In this document: positions 36,034 through 48,494 of the stretch, piece after piece
How the letters are laid out: each line of letters opens with the position of its first letter
How positions within the stretch are numbered: position 1 is the stretch's first letter
Assembly (NCBI RefSeq): GCF_040807025.1
Contig: NC_090943.1
Coordinates: 7,612,356 to 7,676,355 of the forward strand
Length of the DNA: 64,000 bases
Direction of reading: 5' to 3'
DNA from: Struthio camelus
Lineage: Eukaryota; Chordata; Aves; Struthioniformes; Struthionidae
Notes under the pieces: model-generated
What the model saw: only the letters and a program-made list of their open reading frames with translations
The model's database searches: none
What the model was told of the DNA's origin: nothing
Made by a program: the position numbers and the translations under genes

Positions 36034-39007
36034 GCCCCCAAACTTTAAAACTTGCTGCTGAAACTTAAAGCTGAGGCTGTGGCCACGGGTGATTTTGCTG
36101 CTCGTCCCATGTGTGAGCATTGTTGGAGCTTGCTCCAAATTCCAGTCATGCTTGTCACGGTCCCACAGCCACTCACCAGTTGTTAGGCATGGCCCTTTGT
36201 ATTCCTAATCACCCCTAAAAAGGCCTCATTTCCTGGGAGATTGCCCGCCCCCCTGGAGTGGTTGTGTCTGCGGGCTTGTGCCAGGAGAGCCTGGAGGACA
36301 GTGGAAGGACAGAGAACGGACAGTGGTCTGGTCACTGGAGTGAGAGATGAAGACACTCTGCCAGAGGACGAAAGCCGGGAGATGGGGACAGACAGCTTTT
36401 GAATGCACGTTCAGGAGCAGAGAGAGGACAGGGAAGGGCAGCCCCAGCCTCGCTCTGTGGTTTGCTCAGATCTCTACTGCAGGCACCAACGGGTCAAACC
36501 AGTCCCGCTGAGCTGCGTTTGTGCTGTGCCTTCTGCAATGGGCCGTCCTGGAAGAGAAGTAAATAAAGTATACAGAAAGGGGAAAGAATCATCCTCTTCC
36601 AAAAGTCTTCCTCTGCTTCAGTTATCTTAAGCACCCCACCGATTCTAGCCACCAGTGCAAAAGGGTATTACTAACTACCAAGGCCATTACAATGACAGAT
36701 AAACAGACAGTTTATCAGCAGGTTTTAACTGTTCATCATTTTAAATCCTGCTCACCTCTGTGTATATGTATCCTCCAGACAGACTCTTAGTTATAAGTAA
36801 ATCAGCCTGAGCAATGCTATGTTCTCCTTTAAATGTTACTCCTGGTGCTGTAATGAATTATGCTGCCCTCTGCTCCGTTGCCTTGCTTGCTAAAGCCCAC
36901 CTGATGGGATGTAACTCAGCGTGACACAGCATAACCACATACAATGGACCAAACACCATGAAAAATGCAGCAGCTTACACAAACCTACTTCAAAAAGCCA
37001 TGCACAAGGCCAAATCTCCTGCATAACTTGGTTGGAGGAAAGAAAGAATTCCAGAGAGAAAGTAGAAAGCCCCAGAGAGGAGAGTCCCTTGGAGATCCAC
37101 TAATGCAAAGATGGCAAAAGGTCTGGAAAAACACAAAGTGCACACATACCTAGGAACAGCAAAATATGGTAATCGCAATGAGTTTAAAGCATGTTAGCAC
37201 CACCAGCAACTGTAACAATTTACTTAGGCCCAGACTCTGTTAGTGCCATCATCTTGCTGAGCAGGTCCTTACATCTATTTTGCTTCATTTTTCAGTTGAG
37301 GTTCTGGGTACTGTATGAGGTACCAGTGGGATCCGGCTCTGGTGACCAGGACAAAGGCACTCACGGATTTTGGTGCAAGGCGAGTTAGATAAGGGCCAGC
37401 GCAGCCCGTATTTCCACAGAGAGCTCTCAGCTTAGCAGCTAATTTGGGGCTGTCTGAACTTCACCTTCAAGCCTTGATATTTTGCTATGCCTTTTCATTA
37501 AGGGCATTTTTCTTCTAGAAAGTACAGCATATCTGTAGCACTACATCTTTACAACATAAAGCCCAAAGGGTTTTATATTCTCCAGTGAACGCTTCCAGCT
37601 ATTCTCAATTCTCTTTAGCAGGAATATCTGCTTCTCCTGGCTGCATACACTGCTCATGTATGCAGCACATTTTCTAGATTCTTTCCACCTTCTACTTCTT
37701 TTTACTACAGGTGTGGTCCAACACGAGACCAGACTAAGCTGAGGCAGAGGAAACATTGGAGCCAGGCCGGCTCATCAAGTCTGCAGTAGAAATCTCTTTT
37801 GAAGTCAGCAAAGAGCTCTGCACAGACATCAGGATAGCCCTTCGATTTACATAGCTTCAAGCCTACTGTTGACCAATGCAGCATTCAATGGACATCATAA
37901 TCCTCGAGAAATGAAATCCCTCATTTCACCAAAAATGCAAATTATGATATAATAGTATGATATTAATCAGAATATGATTCTGATTTCTTCTTCTTCTGTA
38001 TGGCAGGGCACAGTGAGAGTCAGCTGCTCCCTGAGGGATGGAGACCCAAGGTGACCCCAGTGCACGCCATGCCCTCCCCAGTGGAGCGTCGTCCCACGGT
38101 GCTGAGCACTGCAGGCAGAGCCGGGAGCCAGTAACATTGTCCATTGACAGCCCCAGACATGGCATGCTGTGACCCAGGTCCAGGGCCATCCAGACAGCCC
38201 AGTCAGGAGCAAAAGGAGATGGGTCAGAGAGAGGGCTGGCAACCAGCACTGCTACAGCATCATGACGCAGGGACTGAAGTCCTGGGCTGAGCTGAAATGG
38301 GGCTCCTGAGGCCATTGGATGTGGGGGAAGGTCCCAGGTGAGGCACGTCAGGGCCATTAAACCCTCAGGGCCCTGACAATGTCGTCCCTACTAGGCACAC
38401 TACAGAAGACAAAGCCAGCACTAGTCATTTCTCTATGAGAACTCAGGAATCTCTACTTCCAGATGGGATCTCCTAGGCTAAAGGAAATTTCCATCTTGTA
38501 ATCTGAGCTATCACCAACACACAACAAGACACAGAAAAATGAAAAGGTGCAGGTGTGAGTTAAAGAGGAAGGGAAGCAAGGAACAGAGATTCAGCTCAAG
38601 AAAAATACTCAGGTACATCAACGGACCATCCATCACGGTCAGCCACCTCAGGCGAAATTCAAAAGATCTTCCTCACTCAGAAACTGAGTGTGGTTCTCGA
38701 AACCAGGTATCAAAGAAGACCTAAGCAGCATCTGAGGATGCAGCGAAGACAGAGCCTTCTCTGCTTGACTGTCCCTGCTTCATCTTGATTCTTCTGCTCT
38801 TTCTTTGCTGGGTTAGTCTGGCAGATTTGTTCAGAACAGCAGCACACATCACAGTAAACAGTTGTCTGAAGTTATCACTTGCAGCCATAGATTTTCAACT
38901 GTCATCAACGGACTTTTCTGTCCTGATTCTCTGCCTGCTCAGTCCTGACTTCAGTAGACCTCATCTGGTTTGCATCAGCTCAGAATCAGGCTCTCCAAGC
39001 TCTGCTG
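36034..39007. other. Non-coding sequence, no gene seen
   Basis: The longest frame is 143 codons on the minus strand (37926-38357), overlapped by a 91-codon frame in another phase, with no known motif. Composition is ordinary and I identify no repeats. Confidence 0.5.
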
Positions 39008-39118
39008 TTATTTATGTTAGCTCAGTACCCACAATAACCTCTGGGAACAGGTCCCAGTGTACCAAGCTCTGTAGAAACGTGGAAAGAGAGACAGTATTTG
39101 CCCCAAGGAGCTTACAGG
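39008..39118 (-). repeat. L3/MIR-associated SINE fragment, reverse
   Basis: CCAGTGTACCAAGCTCTGTA, then GAAACGTGGAAAGAGAGACA and TTGCCCCAAGGAGCTTACAG, match the block 'cattgtgctaggcactgtacaaacac...aagacagtccctgccccaaagagcttacaatct' in order and spacing. This is a well-known tail of old amniote SINE/L3 elements. The following 'aggcacagagag' portion is missing. Confidence 0.6.
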
Positions 39119-40129
39119 TGCCAGAAGTGAAACAGTGAAAGACACGCCGCGAAAGAAAGATGTCTGATTGAACATGGCATAATGTTGCAGGTTGGATGTC
39201 TGAATGCCACAGAAGGATTATGCTATACAGCACTGCTTAGATTTGTGTTTCCATCCTAATGTACTAAACCCTTCTAAGGTTAAGCTCAGCCAATTTAGGA
39301 ATACAAATAATCTCAAAAAGTCCCATTTTGGAAGCCTCCATTCCTTAGGAAACCAGTGACAGCATGATGATGTTGCTCTAAATTCACCTCCGGGCAAACC
39401 AGGCTTAATCACTGCTGTGAAATTGTTGCCTTCTTTCCTGCCTCTCTCGTACCTTTCCTGCCTGCTCTCCATTTGACACTTTTCACTGTGACAGTCATCA
39501 GCCAGTGTGTAATATAATCAAAAGACTGCTTCTGGCTTAAAGCAGCTCCAGCAAGAATTCTTCACAGCAAACTACATTAAAATGCAACCCCTGTCCTGTA
39601 CCTTCCCCTATGTAACTCTCTGCTCCTTTCCTCCACTCCATGCTTTGGGTTTAGGAGGTATCGTTTTGTTTGTTTGTTTGTTGTAGTTGTTGTCATTGTT
39701 TTTATACTATCATATTATCCCATGTTGCAATTGTAAAACCACATTATAAAAGCAGGCAATATTGAACTAATTTTATCACAGGGCTAGTAATAAAGTTTAA
39801 CACCAACCATAATATTGTTGTACATCAGAAATATTGCAACAGAACAGTAATATCCTGTTAAATTCATTTTCCATCCTACACCGTAAGATCTGTTGAAAGA
39901 TGTTAAGGGTGAAGGGTTTGTGAATTTTTTTTCTTTTTTGCTTTATTTTTGTGAAGCACCATAAATGTTTAAATTTCATTAAAAAATACATCAGAAGTTT
40001 GGCAGTAATCATCCTGGTGACACATCTAATGCCTTCACTGTCTGAAAAGTAATGGGTGGCCAGTAGCTACCCTGCAAAGCAATATACATCATTAGAACCA
40101 GCTCATAGAAAGGAAGAGGCGGTTTTAAC
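39119..40129. other. Non-coding sequence with GTTT repeat
   Basis: No frame exceeds 84 codons. The sequence becomes AT-rich after 39660. A (GTTT)n stretch is listed separately and a second T-rich run lies at 39926-39942. No gene or repeat family is recognised. Confidence 0.5.
39664..39715. repeat. (GTTT)n/(GTT)n simple repeat
   Basis: Four perfect TTTG/GTTT units at 39665-39681 run into looser GTT units (TTGTAGTTGTTGTCATTG) and a T4 run. This is a short imperfect microsatellite. Confidence 0.75.
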
Positions 40130-40350
40130 GTGGCCCCATTACTGCAGTATCTCGGTCCCTCATAATGCTTAATATATTTATTCTTAGTCACCCCAGGGAA
40201 TTAGATGCAATTATCCTTATGTCCTGGGCAGGGAAATGAGTAAAATGTTAAGCAGCTGGCCCCAGGTGACACAAAGAGTTTTATGGTTCTTCATGGATCT
40301 GATTCAGGGTCCTTGGTTCAGCTGCTAGGCTATCTGTTCCTTCTGTGGGA
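40130..40350 (-). repeat. MIR-like SINE, near full length, reverse
   Basis: CTGCAGTATCTCGGTCCCTC and ATAATGCTTAATATATTTAT match 'tgtagtatctgagcgcttcacaatctttaatgtatttat'. TTCTTAGTCACCCCAGGGAA matches 'cctcacaacacccctgtgagg'. GCAGGGAAATGAGTAAAATG, then TTAAGCAGCTGGCCCCAGGT and GACACAAAGAG, match 'cagatggggaaactgaggcaca...taagtgacttgcccaaggtcacacag'. Collinearity over some 200 bases makes the assignment firm in spite of divergence. Confidence 0.7.
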
Positions 40351-40479
40351 GGAGAACAACGAAGACTAAATGTTTTTTGTTACAATGGTCCGTGTCTGAA
40401 AATGCTCGCCACTTTCTGCTGCCTCCGAGGAAGGCCTTACATACCTGTAGGAACACACAGGATTAATTAAAAGCATTCT

Positions 40480-40585
40480 TTCAAACCAATTAACTTAAAC
40501 TGGTACAAACCCCTGTGTAGACACTCTCAGTGGATTTAAACTTAATTTTTTTTAATTCAGTTTAACTTGAGGCTGTACATTTGCC
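40480..40585. repeat. Old repeat with 'CCCCTGTGTAGACA' motif, possible DNA transposon
   Basis: ACCAATTAACTTAAACTGGT and ACAAACCCCTGTGTAGACAC are followed by AATTCAGTTTAACTTGAGGC. They match a repeat familiar from turtles and crocodilians, read as 'ggtttaactaaactggtgcaaacccctgtgtagacactc...tttggtttaact'. I believe this is a non-autonomous DNA transposon but cannot confirm the superfamily. Terminal inverted repeats are not visible. Confidence 0.5.
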
Positions 40586-40744
40586 AACTGTCTACCTAGC
40601 ATCTTTCACATGTTTTCAACAGCTTCTGTTTTTAAGCTAATTCTAATTAAATTCAAGCCCTCTATGTGGTCAAAACCCAAAGGATCTGGAGAAAGACAGG
40701 CAGAGCTGTTAGGAAGGGGAGCGCAAGTCAGTTCAAGACAATAC

Positions 40745-41000
40745 CAAGCACCACAGCACAGATTTTGACAGGTGCCCACTGTTCTAGGTTCTCTGTAGGT
40801 TGAACATCAACCCTGTCCTGAAGAACTTATGTTCTCCATGGAAATTAGTCTAGAAGCTAACGACTGTAGTAGTCCATAGAAAGGAAAAGTGAGATACTGA
40901 AAACATGAGTGATGGTGTGCAGGTTCCTACGGAAAATCAAGAGCAAACCAGGAATAGACTCCGTGTGTCCTGACAGCCGGTGCTGTCAGCTCCCTGCCTT
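40745..41000 (-). repeat. L3/MIR-associated SINE, reverse
   Basis: CAACCCTGTCCTGAAGAACT and TATGTTCTCC match 'agtccctgccctgaagagcttacaatct'. AAAGGAAAAGTGAGATACTG falls where 'ggaaactgaggcacagaga' is expected. CAAACCAGGAATAGACTCCG and TGTGTCCTGACAGCCGGTGC match 'agccaggaatagaacccaggtctcctgactcccagt'. Collinearity is good at both ends and poor in the middle. Confidence 0.6.
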
Positions 41001-43273
41001 CTCCTAGAGCAGGTCCCAGATGTGAGGGCTCAACGTGGCCTGGGGAAGCCTTTCAGTGCTGAGCTTTTCAAGGCAATACCCCATGGGAAGCACAATACAA
41101 AAGCTCTTCTGGCACGACACCAACCCAAAAGGCGCAGCATTCATGGGAACTGTTCATGTCTCTAAATAAGCAAAAAGCCTTAAGCAATGGAAAACTGTAG
41201 ATATGATAGGCCCTCACTAGATCTAACTACATATGATACACATTGTACACGACACCTCAGTAAATATTTTTAAACATGTTCTGACCTCATTAAGAACAAA
41301 TTGGAGGATAAAATGCCACTTGTCCATAAAGCTATGCTCTTTTTAAAAGATCCTTCAGTGTCCTCTTATTTGTTAATACATGTGCCAAGCAGAAGGTTGG
41401 AAGGTTGGAAGACTCAATCCCTTCTGATGTCTACACCACTCTTCTCCTTATCGCAACTAGCTCAAGAATGCTAATATTCCCAGAAGTTTTCTTTTGTGGA
41501 TTTGAGGCTGCCTTTGCTCCTCCTAGCTGAGCCTGTGCTTTGAGTTGTCAAAGCCTTTTATATTCTTGCAACGGTGACTGTCCCTCACTGCTGCAGATCT
41601 TCTCTCTAACTGAGATCACATCCCTGAGGGGGAAAATGTCTTGGTCAAACACTCAGTGCACTTATCCCTTCATACATGGCCATTCTTGTTAACATGGAAC
41701 AGCAGTGGTAGCACAGCCAGTTTCAGAAAGGCTCTCTACTCAATTCACAAGCATTGTCTTCAGACTATATCCTCCAAATATCTTTAAAACCTGCTGTTCT
41801 GCAACCTGAGGACATTTGTGCTGTGATAATGATTAATTTCAGCTTTGGAAGTGCACAAGGAATAGACTCCAGGACAGGAACGTGTGTGTGTGTATAAACA
41901 TGAAAGCCACTACCAATAGTCCAGTATGCCCTGATACTCTAAATATCTTTGTATTTTTAATAGGAACTGTAGCCTTCACAGGAGCTTCTCTTCAAATCAT
42001 AGATTGAGATTGAAAGGAAAAAAAAAATACCTGACATTCCACTGTGAGAAGCTTTGCATTATTAATTTATTTCTCTAGCAACTAGGCATCTTGTCATGGA
42101 GCAATTTAAAAGGAGAAAAGAAAGGCCTTAAGGATCTGCAGAAAGCTGGAGGGAAGGGGAGAATCGGAAGACAAAGTCACAGCAACCAGGAGAAAAACAG
42201 ATTTCAAGGTATCAGCATAACAGAGGAAGGATTTCTCATGGCCATTCTCCAATAGCAGCTGGGGAATATTAGAGAGCCGGCAAGCCAGATAAGCAGATAT
42301 GAGCCAAATAGAAGCTTCCTTGCAAGTGGAGAGTAGGAGGCAGCAGGGCAGCACAGCTGTGAAAGCTTCCAGGTGGACTCTGGGAAGGTGGTGGAGAATG
42401 AACTGTCTTCAGCATCTGAGTCAAGATGTAGTGGCAGGACTCTCCCACTGAGTAACAGGTCAAGTCAGTTTTTCTAAAAATCTACTTCTTTTTTCTTTGG
42501 TTACCAGCAGAAAGCTTCTAAGTTGTCTTGACAGTATGTCCTCTTCTTCATCCTCCAACTGCAAACCCATGCTCTACGCCTTCACTTCTTCCTGACCTTC
42601 TTTTCTGTTTGCTATCTTGCTTTCTTCTGACCATGACTTTGACTAGATGGTGCCTTAAGCCTCAGGTAGTTCTTTTTTAGGTGATGTTGGCTACCTTGCC
42701 TTTAGCACATTGCATGTAAAAAAGCCTTAAAAGAGGCAAAGGAATGTTACAAATAAGAAAAAAAAAATCCCTAATCAATCTAAGGTCCTGCTGTTCTCAC
42801 TAGCTCTGGTAGCAACGGTGGAAGTGATGTACACGGATCCCGCATAGATGCGGCACTGAGTTTTCTACACTAATATCCTGTCAAGAGAATCTAGAACTTA
42901 ATTTATTGTGCATGTTTGCCAAGCTGTCTTTGGGGACATCCATGATGATTCTGTTTTTAATCTGGCAACAAAAGAGGACAAAGGTGCAGTGATGTGAAGA
43001 AAGATACATTAGCTGTCAGAACACGGGTAACATATCTTGCTAACATACTCCATTCCATTTTCCCCCAATGGCTCGGAGCAGTGTTTTCCTTTTAAAAGTA
43101 TCCTATCACCTCTGACAGATGGATTAAGGCTTAAAAGCATCAATATTTTGGGAAAGTGGTACCTGCAAGCAAGGCAGATAGAGGTTTGTCATTCAAGAGG
43201 TTTTGTATTTCCTGTTAGGTCCTTTCCTTGGAAAGCAGCAACTATTTATTTTAAACTTTATCCACTGGTAGAG
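41001..43273. other. Non-coding sequence, no gene seen
   Basis: Frames are 93 codons or shorter. Minor features are a short GT run (about 41882-41893), AAGGTTGG doubled at 41393-41408, and an A10 run (42758-42767). No repeat family is convincingly recognised. Confidence 0.5.
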
Positions 43274-43311
43274 TTTTTTCTTTTCCCTCTCTCTTTCTTT
43301 TTTTTTCTCTT
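43274..43311. repeat. 38-base uninterrupted pyrimidine tract
   Basis: All 38 bases are C or T, with a CTCTCT core and T9 near the 3' end. Such tracts can form triplex DNA, act as a polypyrimidine tract, or be plain simple sequence. It is not followed closely by a plausible AG acceptor. Confidence 0.85.
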
Positions 43312-45447
43312 GTTTTGATTTCGGCGATGGACACCTCATCTGTCAGCAGTGAGTGGGGGAAAGTGGGAGCATTTTTCCCTGGCTGTTCTGACCAGTTGGC
43401 ACTAAACAACTGCCACTGCTCTTGCTCAAAGTGGATTACCAAAAGGTTACTGCAAGCTTTTACAACACCCATAATGGTGTGACCAAGGGGGTAGATGAAA
43501 AAAGGACCAATGCCATCCCAGAAGCAGAATTCAAGATTTCTAATAACTTCAGTTCTCTGAAATGAAAGACTGAATCAGTCATGTTGTTTGTATTCCCCAT
43601 TGTACTTCTGATGGGCTGTTTTGCTTATCTGGCATATTGTCTCAGATGCATCCCACCTAATAGTAGGCAGAGAAGCTGAATGTCATTATCTGGGCTGCAG
43701 TTACAGTCACTGAAAAGAGAGAGACACCCTGGGAGGGGGATTCACATCTGAGGAGGGTGAATCATGCTCTCAAGATGCCAGTGTTTCTCCATTTCTCAAG
43801 ATGCTGCTGGCACAAACAGCAGTAAGTCAGTACAATGAGGCTTCTAATTTAGGAGCCTTGGTTAAAAGCCTGAAGTTTGATGGGTGAATCTAGACGGTGT
43901 CAGATCTCCCTTTCATCATATTTGCAGCTTGAGAGAAAGAAAGATATCAAAGCCGTTTCACCCCTTTGCCACACAGGACCCTTGTGAAGGGAGGCTAGCA
44001 GCAGAGTAAAGGGAAAGAGGAATAAAGAGAAGCATGGGGGTTTCTAAGGGAAAGTGATGAAATCTCTCTTGCTATCGCCTTATGGCTTTGTGAGCTGAGT
44101 TGCATGGCTTCTTGTCTATGCCACCTCCACAGCCAGAAGGCTGCTGCCTTATTTGATTCTGGCCCAAAGCTCAGGCGGGGAGCACAGCTGAGCATTTGCA
44201 CACAGTTTCCATCTGCTCCCCGGCTAGTCCTCCCCAAAGTAGTGCAAAGTGAGTGGCTGCTATCTTGGGAAGGACAGGACTAGGCTGGTCAGCGACTTCT
44301 GCCCAAAGATGCAGGAAGGTCGAATATATTCACCAGAAAGGTATTTCTGTAAAAATGTCAGGAACTCCTGTGCAGTTCTGGAAGAGAAATTCCCCTCCTA
44401 GAGTCTCCTTGATGAGCAACGTTTTCTCATTCCCAAGTGCTAAGTGCAAAGAGTTAAAGGAACTGGAAAGTTACAAGGGCTCAAAAAGTTTTGCAAAACA
44501 AAAGCCAAGTGAAGAAACCAAGCCTTGACCAGGTCAGCAACGTGACCTCATTTGAAGACCACAGCTCTAGGATGTTCTGGTATCACTCTCCACAGTAGTC
44601 TTCCCTCAGTCTTGAGAAGCTGATGGGGCAATGTGATCCCCTAGCTACTTCCACCCTGGCCTTAGCTCCAGCCCCTTCTCTGCAGGACACTGTAGATGCA
44701 GCGGCTCCACACTCGCACCATCTGAAGTAACGAAGGGCCTTTCTCAGAGAGCAGCTTTTTGGTTGCTCCTCTCTGCAGCCGTCACTGGAGTCTGAGCCCT
44801 GTCATTTCCTCAGAGCTGCCCAAGCACCGCAACCAACATACTCCCTGCCGTGCTGAGACCCACAGAAAGATCAGGGCTTTTGCCATCGGTGACGTACTTG
44901 GCAGGAGCCCTCTTCTGATAGCGTTCAGGTTTCCCAACTCAACCACTCTAGGCTGTGGCTCTACAAGTATTGCTGGTGTGGTTCTCCTACCCTTTCATTA
45001 CTTTGTGGGGATAATAGTCCCCTCTACCTGCCATCCTGAACTAAGAAGTTCATTTCATTTGGCCTGTGGTGGGACATAAACAGGTGAATGAGTGTGCTGG
45101 TGTGGTAGTGACATGCTTCATGCGTTGGGTCATGCAGCAAGGCATGCAGTTACACAATGGCCTTACTGCTGAGGGTAAACTTTTGTTTCCCGCTCCCCGA
45201 TCCAGCACTTGAGCATCAGTAAGGTCCCGGGTTTGTGGCTTTAAAAAGAAAATCCGGAATCCAGACTAAACATTGGAAACAGGACAGCAAGGTTCAGAAT
45301 AGAAGCAACTGGAACCCCGGGATTCTAGTTACTCCTTGAATGTCTCAATTTATACGTCTCAAACCTGCGGGTGACTATAATTATCAGTGTTGCTTGGCTG
45401 CAAGAAACCCAGGGAAACAAGCATTTGCAGGGAGACTGTACACCTCC
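43312..45447. other. Non-coding sequence, no gene seen
   Basis: Plus frames of 91 codons (44253-44528) and 106 codons (44759-45079) and a minus frame of 80 codons lack recognisable motifs. TCAAGATGC occurs twice, at about 43769 and 43797, which looks like chance. Confidence 0.5.
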
Positions 45448-45525
45448 TACTCCCACTCATGAGCATTCCCATGAGTAAGTCCAGTGAAGTCAAGGAGGCT
45501 CCATGTGTGAGTAGTGGTGGATCTG
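45448..45525. repeat. L3-type LINE tail palindrome
   Basis: CTCCTACTCCCACTCATGAG, GAGTAAGTCCAGTGAAGTCA and AGGAGGCTCCATGTGTGAGT follow the family pattern 'actcatgagcaaagttcccattgaagtcaatgggactactcacatgagta'. The arms ACTCAT and ATGTGTGAGT are degraded inverted copies. The CAGTGAAGTCAA core is typical. Confidence 0.5.
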
Positions 45526-46004
45526 TTGGAGAAAGAGGTTCACAGCCTGGCCCTGAGAATTATTTTAAGCCTCTGAAAGGTCCTCTTCAAATCAGTGAAT
45601 CACTTTTCTGCTTGTAGGTATGCACAATTGCAAATTTTCCCCAGCACCTATTGGCTTCTTAATTAACGTTTCCTTGAATTAAAAATAACGTCTGCACTGC
45701 ACTGTATCATTTCTGCATACACATGTGTAATAGCAAGGCGGTATGGGCAGCACAATACACATTTTGCTAGATATACATATTGTAATAAGATCAGATAGTT
45801 GTAACACCTCTCTGGTTGCCATTTTTCACCTGAGTGACATGCTTATCCGTTTTGGTATATAAACTTCTGCAAGGTCATCTAGGAGGCTGTGTTTTACTTT
45901 GATGGATAGCATAGTGCAAAGAAGTGTAACTGATCCACGCACTCCCACCTCAACCCATTTTTCTCCAGCTCTCTAAGGGTTACAAACTCTCATTAAAAAG
46001 AATT

Positions 46005-46022
46005 AAAAAAAAAAAGAAAAAA
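46005..46022. repeat. A11-G-A6 homopolymer run
   Basis: A near-pure A stretch is interrupted by one G. No retrocopied gene is recognised immediately upstream. Confidence 0.8.
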
Positions 46023-47231
46023 CAACAACTCAACCCAAGAGATTACAGCAGTCAACACCAAAGTAACCATTGTGGCTGGTAATAGCTTGCAAAAATTTTT
46101 ACTGCAAGATTTGGAACATGACAGTAAAATGCTGCAGCACGCACATGGCTCGGGAGGAATAGAAATTACATTCAGAGTTTGAGTCTGGAAATTTGTGTCT
46201 GAACAGGGAAAAGCAAGGGATGTGTTTAATCAACAGGCTCAAGCGTTCCCTTCTTATATGAGAGCAAAAGACAGAACTTAAACTTGATAACTCCTTAGAA
46301 ATAAGAAGCAGAGAACACAGACTGGATGTCGGCACTGCTCACTGGGGAGAAGCAGCACAAAATGGAGTTAGAATTAACATGTTATTTACACAGACGTGCA
46401 CTGCATATTGCAAAGTGATTTGTTTAGTGGTTTCCCCACCAGCGCTCCTGGCTGGATTACCAGTGTATTATCTCTGTGCCCTACAGTGCACCCCTTTATA
46501 AATCTTATGCTTTATTGGCCACGGAGGCTTGGGAGCTTCAGCTGATAGTAGGGTCCTCCAGCAGGAGCAGTGAGATGCTCCTGAAACTCAGAATAACCAA
46601 GCAGCATTGAAACGGGTAAGAGGAAGGGTGAGGAAGGAAACTGAAGCATTGAAAGGGAAAAGCCATGTTAAAAAGCCTAAAAAGCCAGGAATAGGGCTTT
46701 TGACCAGCAGCTCTGGGCCATCAATAGCAGACATTAGCTAGACAAGACCGGTCTTGTGTCCTGCCAGGCCAGGACAAGGAGAGTCACAATGAAAAGCCTG
46801 ACTGGATTTCATCTGAAGTGCAAACAGAAGGAATAGAATAACGTGGCCTAATGAGGAATTAGAAGTTCTCCCCCCATCCCTGCAGCTGGACATCATGGCC
46901 AGATTGACCTCCTCACCGAGAGCAACCCCCTCGACTGGCCAAGTGACAAGCCGTCTTTTTCTCTTCAGCCCAGGATCTTGTTAGCCTTGCAACCCACACT
47001 TTTGTCCTAGCAACCAGACTTTTCACCTCGTGCCCAGCACCAGTGTGAGAGGAGCCACACAACCCGCCAGGGCTCCAAGGCTGTGCCGAACACTTGCCTG
47101 AGCTGATGGCTGCTGGTACCAGTGTTGTCACTAGCAGATGGAGGAGGGAAGCCTTAGGGCTTCCGCAGGGCTAAGGCTTATGGGGAAGGTATCAGCCCAC
47201 CTTCCTCGGAGCTGGCCTCACCAAAGAGAGG

Positions 47232-47253
47232 GTTGTGGGTCAGTTGTGGGTCA
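47232..47253. repeat. 11-bp tandem duplication
   Basis: GTTGTGGGTCA is present twice in exact tandem (47232-47242 and 47243-47253). The next bases, GTCAG, do not continue a third copy. This is probably replication slippage. Confidence 0.85.
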
Positions 47254-48494
47254 GTCAGAAGACTGAGATTAACATATCAATCACTTCAGCCGTGCTTTCC
47301 ACAGCCACAAATGTCTTGGGAGATGTTCGCAGCGTAGGCAAAGCTCACACACTCAGGGTTTAAAGGCCACAGGAATCAGTCGGATCATCCCACTAACCCT
47401 GCTGCGTCAGACGTGGGAATTCACCCCGTGCTTCCTGCCTCAATCTCTTGCAGATTGTGACTGAGCCAGAAGTGGTCTTCTCAAAAGGTATCCGAATCTT
47501 GATTGATGTGGTTAATTAACTTCATTGTGAAAGTAATTGCTATTCTCGTTGACTGATTTTTATCCTAACCATGTTTGTTTTAGGCTACAAATCATACTGG
47601 ACTGTCTGCTTTCACAAAGAGGGGCTTCCCCGGAAGGATGCCTTTCAACTAGGATGCAGCATTTTATCAAAGTAAAGATGAATTTCTGTCTCTCAATAGG
47701 GAGAAGTGAGGTTCTGACTACAGTAATGTCACTCACTGAAATGACGGGTTAAGAATAAGTGTGTATGATCGCAGACAGCAAGATGGTAAAGTATATGCAA
47801 ACCTCTTCCAAAAGCCAGAGTATATATTGCTGTCTTTTCATTTGTGAAAAAAAAAACCAAAACTTTTTTGCTGTGTGAAAGACAGAAATACTCACTTTTG
47901 GCACTGTGTTCTGATCTCGTACTCCTTCGGACTGCCTTCATCGGGGCTCTTACAGATTTAGGCCAATGCTGGCAGAGCCTAGAACTTAGCTCTTTGTTTA
48001 TTAAGCTATTTTTTTATTTTACTACTCTCTGTTCCTAAAATTTTGCAAGGTAGTCGTGTGAGTACCTGCATCTTCAAACCAGTGTGGCTGTGCCCTCCTT
48101 CCTAATCCTGTGCAAAGACAGAAGGTTAATTAAACCTATGTTTGATTTATAAATGTTATCCCTTCTCGGGAGCAGAGTGCAACTCCAGCTAAAAGGATAT
48201 GTATGCTATGTATGTTTTACTTCTCCACTGGATGCTCCTCACATGCAGTAGTATATGAACATAAATAATGTTTTAGGTTAGGGATTGCCTCTGCTGAAAA
48301 CTAAGGCCAACTTTAGAACAAATCATGAAAAAAGAATAACTTCCATCATGCAATGATTTCTAGGAAACCGAAGCAATTAATTCTTTCACGGGCAAAATAC
48401 AAGCCAAAATATAAAAATCCAATGTCCCATGCTGACAGCAACATTTAAAAGTATGGTATTAAGGAGGGTGGAATTTCCCACTTGTATACAAAGC

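Larger units (their letters stand above)
45526..48494. other. Non-coding sequence, no gene seen
   Basis: Frames are 78 codons or shorter and unrecognisable. The part 45655-45800 is AT-rich with TTAATTAACG and AATTAAAAATAACG words. An A-run and a small tandem duplication are listed separately. Confidence 0.5.

Noticed and set aside
37926..38357. 143-codon minus-strand open frame as a gene
   Set aside because: A second frame in another phase overlaps it, and there is no domain, splice context or recognisable family.
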